Source: Symbiodinium sp. CCMP2592 (Eukaryota; Sar; Dinophyceae; Suessiales; Symbiodiniaceae). Taken from it: a DNA stretch of 64,000 bases. The DNA lies in assembly GCA_905221615.1 (NCBI GenBank), contig CAJNDT010006023.1, positions 356,810 to 420,809 on the forward strand, read 5' to 3'. Position 1 is the stretch's first letter; each line of letters begins with the position of its first letter. Positions 60,901 through 64,000 of the stretch are shown in pieces. The notes beneath the pieces were generated by a model. That model was not told where the DNA came from. It did no database searches and was given only the letters and a program-made list of their open reading frames with translations. The position numbers were made by a program, and so were the translations under genes.

Positions 60901-62130
60901 CTGTGCACGGGACTGCACTGGATTGCTCCCCGTTGCCATGAAGTCTGAGATGGTCATGTGTGACCTTGGTCTCTCTTCTTCAGGATCTGGTTCTTCAGCT
61001 CTTGGTAGAGTTCGTCGTGAACCGTGTCCTCCCACTGCCGAAAGGAAAATTTTGCTCATGGTCAACACATTTGCATCCGGTGGGATGTTAACGGCGGCAT
61101 CTGTGGTTTCGGCCTTGCCATCTTTGTTATAAACCATGGTGACCACAAACCTAGACTTAGTGTTGAGGAGGACACCAAGCGCGATCTCTTGTGGTGTATA
61201 CTGTGCGAGCTCTGCATCGGCCAACTTGAACATGTCCAGAAGATAATTGTGTTGGCCAGCAAAGAGATCTGGGCGCTGGTTCTGAAGGTGTCTTGTTGAG
61301 TGTGCCAACCACCTTCCGACTCTGTTGGTCTTGGAAAGAATGTGGAAGCACATCTCTGGTGAGAGACCTGTTACATCTGCCAGTTTTGGCACTGAGGAGG
61401 AATAGTCATATTCTCCGGATCCATCAAGGCTCACACATTGTTCTACCTCCGGTGGGAGGCCTGTCTGAAGGTGATGTGCAAGCATCGTACAGAACTGGCG
61501 TGGATCACGAGCGTGATTACCGACGTTGTTATCCCAGTATACAAGGGGACTGTTGTCCCATGGTCCTTGAAGGACTCCTTCGTAGAGCCTGACTCCATGT
61601 CTGGAGTTTAGAGTGAGCCTTGCTCCACTCGCATGGCCATATCGTGAGATCAATTGAGCAAGATCTCTTGGATGCGGATTGAACACCTGTTGGTGACCCA
61701 TGATGATGAATTGAGGCTCGTGATTTTTCTCACGTTTGTGAATTCGGTGTCCACCGTGTTCGGTGTTTCGACGTGATGCTTCCCGACGAGACTCGGGGTA
61801 CGAGCTATCCATGTGTGGATGTCGCTCATGGTACGCCTGCACTGCCCTGGGTAGGGCGTGTCCATCACGGCTACGGAAGTTTGATCGTGTGCTCATTACG
61901 GCACAATGACCAAACAGGATCAGGAACGCTTGGTTAGCCCGAAAGGCTGATTGCTGTGAGGCTCGAGGCTGAAAGCGGCTGCGGATGATACAGAACATAT
62001 AATTCTCATGAACATGTCCGATCTTAATGAAAACGCAGCTCGCAGACACAAATTTTCTTTTAGACGGAAAACAGTCTAAATAGAAAATCCAGCACATGGT
62101 TGTGCTACCAGCAAACGAGACTACCACCAT
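54991..62130 (-). CDS. Giant copia 3' ORF: possible ART-like, zinc, EEP-like and membrane segments
   Basis: An unbroken 2379-codon frame; the Met-Ser-Thr-Arg at residue 79 is an alternative start. Visible parts: residues 430-560, possible Tpt1/PARP-type ADP-ribosyltransferase-like domain (YIMHATDLQALSSILRHGLV); 640-820, acidic Ser/Glu-rich; 955-990, Cys cluster CxxC-x7-CxxC-x4-CxxC-x10-CxC, B-box or FYVE-like; 1138-1590, endonuclease/exonuclease/phosphatase-like domain (VVCNWGNMDR, LVLEAGAL, ITIAIVHFNS, DVIAGDLNN, then SDKDWHSPL); 1670-1760, Arg/Ser-rich; about 1804-1828, a hydrophobic helix (FSVFSIAWNVFLLLMGLHWM); about 1883-1916, a second Cys/His group (VWHTSRSEVYHLSDSCYQL, CKTC); and a C-terminal coiled-coil and acidic tail. 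Domain names are by eye. A 3' frame after copia pol recalls the env-like ORF of Sireviruses, but nothing here resembles an envelope protein. Confidence 0.8.
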   Translation of the reverse strand: MVVVSFAGSTTMCWIFYLDCFPSKRKFVSASCVFIKIGHVHENYMFCIIRSRFQPRASQQSAFRANQAFLILFGHCAVMSTRSNFRSRDGHALPRAVQAYHERHPHMDSSYPESRREASRRNTEHGGHRIHKREKNHEPQFIIMGHQQVFNPHPRDLAQLISRYGHASGARLTLNSRHGVRLYEGVLQGPWDNSPLVYWDNNVGNHARDPRQFCTMLAHHLQTGLPPEVEQCVSLDGSGEYDYSSSVPKLADVTGLSPEMCFHILSKTNRVGRWLAHSTRHLQNQRPDLFAGQHNYLLDMFKLADAELAQYTPQEIALGVLLNTKSRFVVTMVYNKDGKAETTDAAVNIPPDANVLTMSKIFLSAVGGHGSRRTLPRAEEPDPEEERPRSHMTISDFMATGSNPVQSRAQRLSTNAPRPVGMEDFVRQNNPCYIMHATDLQALSSILRHGLVPSNLLAQVVTAPDFQALVNENSRSNRDTVQFSTLNLANPNPTMLRANKALLLVFDANNVVNEVTNLWQSQVGMFATPDVVHARTLSAVFAPSETLWVSSQYDELKSIGPWWADHCSEQMPSATYESKKWCANYGREIESALRKVARRNLPPEPPKARSSHKKSFSLPKTEADTAPNLEQTASAGEVPPKTETTAKEIHPRSKLARQAEADKDPDSLMGQLWNSDGTRSATEVLKITTGHKPPEPVQDTSANVVPPKEESSGTETEPEEPDPNQDRDEESDDESASSEKSSKSSSSSELRVDVNPSHKTNSAPAASEEKKESPTEEITEKLKEVKLDQPKPEAEYVQSSDEEPQKPKSPKKEKEKFLVLFDPETESYYRVNRSKLNLEYEEPADEEDLVREHERISARLRENRKHRISKSSSNPAMQQEMKERIWVSRWNRKIRSPLMIKDSEAPDEEEWDRPRDSASSSSAPPTKERFVGVRRTAMSLNQRIRLMTRPDNPLCDLCNQPTGYFCYSCGTIVCADCRLTPQGKQQMCECILPIDCLETSKVSAGMISEERQVLYEAILTHEDVDLAVQKINMYCDHARNSFMRAHPGVDPCSFDDIRNNPPNTYTSSTEAPTLEEYKSINKGHINIKDSRTSHPASFLSLTGYEDKLVLDAHYEIVRNRMAGVNEKREHIEGSNPDSVSLSLVVCNWGNMDRAPVPAGNPKKKLKPEKGFDYHPLIDMCFNNSAHITLVLEAGALASKYSIATMRQHEYRGMLIHSPPKEPEAPSMYIGVKGDPTTDISLVHHFYRHRTMKPKAGGPKKRLWACHGAVCRLTFGYHSTIKEAKEWVHPYSGQRMTRDEYMKIIGYDPLKGKNPDKDGPTDGSYLSPEACLTLSDLDPSPVLCEWNGHVEGDEPPEEDFESYAEIFSQEASNDLDEMWCTKGPYKVITIAIVHFNSYMTHKEEQRRELVNAFLNEVLPFKPDVIAGDLNNIASRLTLKGGDVHPRNGLFSLYLEKKLAAFNRIAGRHSQVRHLCLNNSDQHRLARADRLPPDPAKKVADLDCINSYILDWSKTPHTASPSPRDATPAAERTYWERVSDMWQDMNRNRDIDIRLFVSVKQYYSTFSNLDLWLSPSDKDWHSPLGFTIQPILTKGKHNRSDAQVQKIADKRQAYKQRNAEYWDYKDSFMYSSGNSWYDRQQPQGSYHRYGRFWERPQPERPSEPEGSPPRRSQASSSSSQQDLPRSRSRPQRTNIVDKLNMSLEELDTLEEEQSPTKSDIEEHERETSNLMSAQRDEDEQEEESSSRRRRRKSSRPPSAPSSKALRTAATAAGLSNWFGHPNQGGAKGESIKTDEPSLPNSLTSEQDFSVFSIAWNVFLLLMGLHWMWKQLTRAPIRCMDRQQSNAKAAAKRPPPFLEPENEPQTREPLGPNRVNSGETTDLRPVWHTSRSEVYHLSDSCYQLKQAKDVSRKVLCKTCLQAVQVAEIRRNDPFQRGDTRSRGTERDIERFQTYDDASTTPHMRQLFSDALHSQMAEEAMQITYTSIPKGSSARARGTSALASASSSSVPKAMPPVPNKANMSPPPKTPPPKAKGTVPSDPPRPKGPTRRGGQNRRIQRKAAREAHNSGLCNHADAALGEANQGQAINTMCRNMAVRHVSSIDATVEAAEQFTQRVQQHVETYDEEEPWSTEFLPVVEVLFRNLSSDETTVIHDNHTVTMPIEKYLDLLRIAQSLRNSIQRDKEERKDHLDTIQDTLSRVEILLTALKDSKTVFNQLVHSSLEIERRHKNLKNVLETLFDDQSSEEDQSESDHEEVLTPSAAQYWNSLHAHALSPSGDESERSWASSDGQLERRRAERAKAKQPQPAKAEATPISSQAAPKAEPKATTSNHGYDTADAAFTRAENRLLGIFSSSEEDHSDPDEPHPNVYARAYDPNLDPNLR

Positions 62131-64000
62131 ATTCCTTGGCAGTAAAATAATCGGTAAATCTCTGTTGAGATATCAATTCCAAGGAAGGCTACCGCTGTGG
62201 CGGCATTCTTGAGATTGTCTATGATCCACCGAACAGTGAAAGCTTTATGTTGAAGAAGTTCACGGAAGGGTGGATGAATGTCTGTTTCTGGTAAATTCCC
62301 TGTTTCCAGAGCCTTGATAAGCTCATCAGGTTGCGCCGAGTGCTTTGTTAATGCATCAGCTAGGCAGTACTTCGAGCTTACATGAGCTAGGTCATCTAAA
62401 GATCCAGAGTTGGATTCCTTACGAAGCATCTGAATGAGGTGGTGAGTTTCCTTCTGCTCTGGAAGGTGTGTCGTGCCTGCTGTTGTCACAAGATTGTTCG
62501 CATCTGTTCTGATATGTATGGGTACGGTCTCTGATGAGAGATCTGCCCAAAGTCCCTTGAGGAACAGGCAGGTACCAAAGCAACGCATCAGTGCGTTAAG
62601 CTCTGCCACTGTTGTGGACATTGTGGTTGTCGTAATCTTGTGAGACTCATAATCCACCAGGCTACCTCTCGAGGATGTTTCCTTAATAGAGGATTCAGAG
62701 AAATCGTTCTTCTTGGAAGAAGCAGCTGCTGCTGATTGTTTCATTCCCTTTAGCTTTGGATTTCGATCTTCAGCAAGGAAAATAACATGTGCTCTCTGAG
62801 ATGATTTGTCATCATTGTTCCTGTAGGAAGCATCAGGGTAACCGAGGATTCTGAGATTTCCTTTCAGCGGCCAAAAACGCAGTTCTACTTCAGTAGACTT
62901 CAAAATCCTAACAAGCTTGTTCAATTCTCGAATATCACCGATAGTAGGCTTGGCAGCCTTACTCGCACACCGACTGAAGCGATAACAGATGTGAGCTTGA
63001 GTCCGGCTTTGTAGCCAGTTGATCTGTCCTAAAACACTTCTGTAAGCAGTGTGCTGCTGTGGTGTGCATTGTTGCTCATTGTTGAGCTTCTTATCAAAAA
63101 CAATTTCCTCTAGAGCTTCAACAGCTAGGTTCTGATTTACTGAGATATGTGCTGGTACCGATGCTGTAGCATCCTTCCAGACTAATCTCTGTCCTACAAA
63201 CATAATATCGTTCGTGTCTTCAGAACCGACTGCAAACTCCTTTTTGATCGATTCAATCACGGCCTTACGAAAGGTGTCATCACCGGCCATGCACAGGTCA
63301 TCTACATGTAAACAGACTACTCCATGTACCTGTCTACCCTTGGCATTGTTGCCTGCTATGGGATCTAGGAGATAGTCAATCGCTGATTCCATGGTCTTTG
63401 GCTGAGACTTCTTGAGCTCAGCATCTGCTGTTGCAGACTTCTTACCATACAGAACATATGTACAGCGATCCGCACGGGTTGGCACCAGGCCGTAAGACAG
63501 GAGTGCCTTATCAACGATGTTCCACCATCTTCGAGGTGCATCGTTAAGTCCATAAGCGGGTTTCTTCATCCTCGCTGCAATGTAGGGAGGATAACCTGCT
63601 TCAGGAGGAATCTGACAGATTATGTCTCTCGACTCATCATAGGCTTCACCCTGCAGAAAAGCAGTCTTTAGGTCGATGTGTGTCAGATTCCACAGCTTGT
63701 TAGCTGCTAGTTGAATCGCTAAGCGGAAACCTGGGCGACTCGCAGCAGGACTATCAGTTTGCTGTATGTCCTTTTGTCGATCCTGGAAACCTCTTAGGAC
63801 CCATCGGGCCTTGCACTTAAGGAAGTTTCCGTCCTTATCTCTTTTTAGAGTCAGGACCCATCGACCAGTGACATAATTTCGGATGTTTCCGAGTTTCCGT
63901 GTATCGACGAGCTCAAAGACATCATTGTCTAGCCAGCTCTGATATTCTGCTGCTTTCGCTTCATCAAACTGTTTCTTCATCTCACGCTTTTCTTTGGCGG
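62121..64000 (-). CDS. Ty1/copia pol: reverse transcriptase and RNase H, truncated by window edge
   Basis: Copies element RNA into DNA and removes the RNA strand. The frame is open to the window edge, so the Met at 63980 is internal. Counting from that Met: WVLTLKRDKDGNFLKCKARW at about 41-60, catalytic Asp103 in HIDLKTAFLQGE, YGLNDAPRRWW at about 143-153, and the Asp227-Asp228 pair in LHVDDLCMAG. RNase H follows with Asp383 (YPDASYRN), Glu460 (MSTTVAELNAL), Asp493 (RTDANNLV) and Asp542 (LADALTKH). All catalytic residues expected of copia RT and RNase H are present. The stop is TAG at 62123-62121, inside the start of the next frame (ATGGTGGTAG). Confidence 0.95.
   Translation of the reverse strand, partial: AKEKREMKKQFDEAKAAEYQSWLDNDVFELVDTRKLGNIRNYVTGRWVLTLKRDKDGNFLKCKARWVLRGFQDRQKDIQQTDSPAASRPGFRLAIQLAANKLWNLTHIDLKTAFLQGEAYDESRDIICQIPPEAGYPPYIAARMKKPAYGLNDAPRRWWNIVDKALLSYGLVPTRADRCTYVLYGKKSATADAELKKSQPKTMESAIDYLLDPIAGNNAKGRQVHGVVCLHVDDLCMAGDDTFRKAVIESIKKEFAVGSEDTNDIMFVGQRLVWKDATASVPAHISVNQNLAVEALEEIVFDKKLNNEQQCTPQQHTAYRSVLGQINWLQSRTQAHICYRFSRCASKAAKPTIGDIRELNKLVRILKSTEVELRFWPLKGNLRILGYPDASYRNNDDKSSQRAHVIFLAEDRNPKLKGMKQSAAAASSKKNDFSESSIKETSSRGSLVDYESHKITTTTMSTTVAELNALMRCFGTCLFLKGLWADLSSETVPIHIRTDANNLVTTAGTTHLPEQKETHHLIQMLRKESNSGSLDDLAHVSSKYCLADALTKHSAQPDELIKALETGNLPETDIHPPFRELLQHKAFTVRWIIDNLKNAATAVAFLGIDISTEIYRLFYCQGIWW

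Larger units (their letters stand above)
54640..64000 (-). mobile_element. Ty1/copia retrotransposon with giant 3' reading frame, 5' part outside window
   Basis: Copia-type pol (RT then RNase H) enters from the right edge and ends at 62121. A 2379-codon frame follows with a 10-base overlap and ends at 54991. Both frames are uninterrupted, so the copy looks young. The long terminal repeat should lie between about 54990 and 54640. On the element strand a GCTCTAACA end is present at 54646 and again at 54946, and CA-ended repeats are typical, but the 5' repeat is outside the window, so its limits cannot be confirmed. Integrase, protease and gag would lie beyond 64000. Confidence 0.85.

Noticed and set aside
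54991-62130. Envelope glycoprotein as the identity of the copia 3' ORF
   Set aside because: No signal peptide at the start, no fusion-peptide or extracellular Cys pattern, and the only hydrophobic helix is far inside; nuclease-like and zinc motifs fit better.

Overview
The window looks like nuclear DNA of a dinoflagellate, most plausibly a Symbiodiniaceae-type alga. Base composition is balanced, genes are broken into many tiny exons, and most readable introns start with GC rather than GT and end with AG, usually followed by G. A degenerate dinoflagellate spliced-leader-like sequence lies upstream of one gene. Simple repeats, telomere-like arrays and retroelements fill much of the rest. These are sequence impressions; no database search was possible.

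All recognisable cellular genes are on the minus strand. A poly(A)-binding protein gene with four RRMs and a C-terminal MLLE domain runs from 8652 down to about 3435 in at least 20 exons. An apparently intronless kleisin (Rad21/Rec8-like cohesin subunit) lies at 11268-12695. A part of a Castor/Pollux-type ion channel lies in 34546-35313. An opine dehydrogenase with a single 83-nt GC-AG intron lies at 39359-40557. Three further blocks (about 13.0-16.7, 43.0-47.1 and 50.8-54.3 kb) contain coding-like minus-strand peptides that I could not assign to a family.

Two retroelements dominate. From about 29.4 down to 22.0 kb is a decayed element. It encodes Pro- and Arg/Ser-rich segments, a possible ADP-ribosyltransferase-like (HGT-motif) domain, a gag-like region and a reverse transcriptase with a YVDN active site, interrupted by in-frame stops and frameshifts. 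It lies between two direct repeats about 96% alike (19921-20240 and 29889-30286). From the right edge (64000) down to about 54.6 kb is an intact-looking Ty1/copia element. Its pol (RT plus RNase H) runs off the window, and its stop codon overlaps the start of a giant 2379-codon open frame. That frame carries a possible ADP-ribosyltransferase-like domain, a zinc-binding cluster, an endonuclease/exonuclease/phosphatase-like domain and a predicted membrane segment. This 3' reading frame is the most unusual item in the window.

The remainder consists of microsatellites (3.0-3.4 and 18.7-19.85 kb), telomere-like CCCTAAA tracts (2.75 and 9.3-9.7 kb), a 580-bp AACCCAGGTT minisatellite (48.2-48.8 kb), a 300-bp foldback (50.2-50.5 kb), smaller dispersed duplications, and several kilobases in which I recognise nothing.
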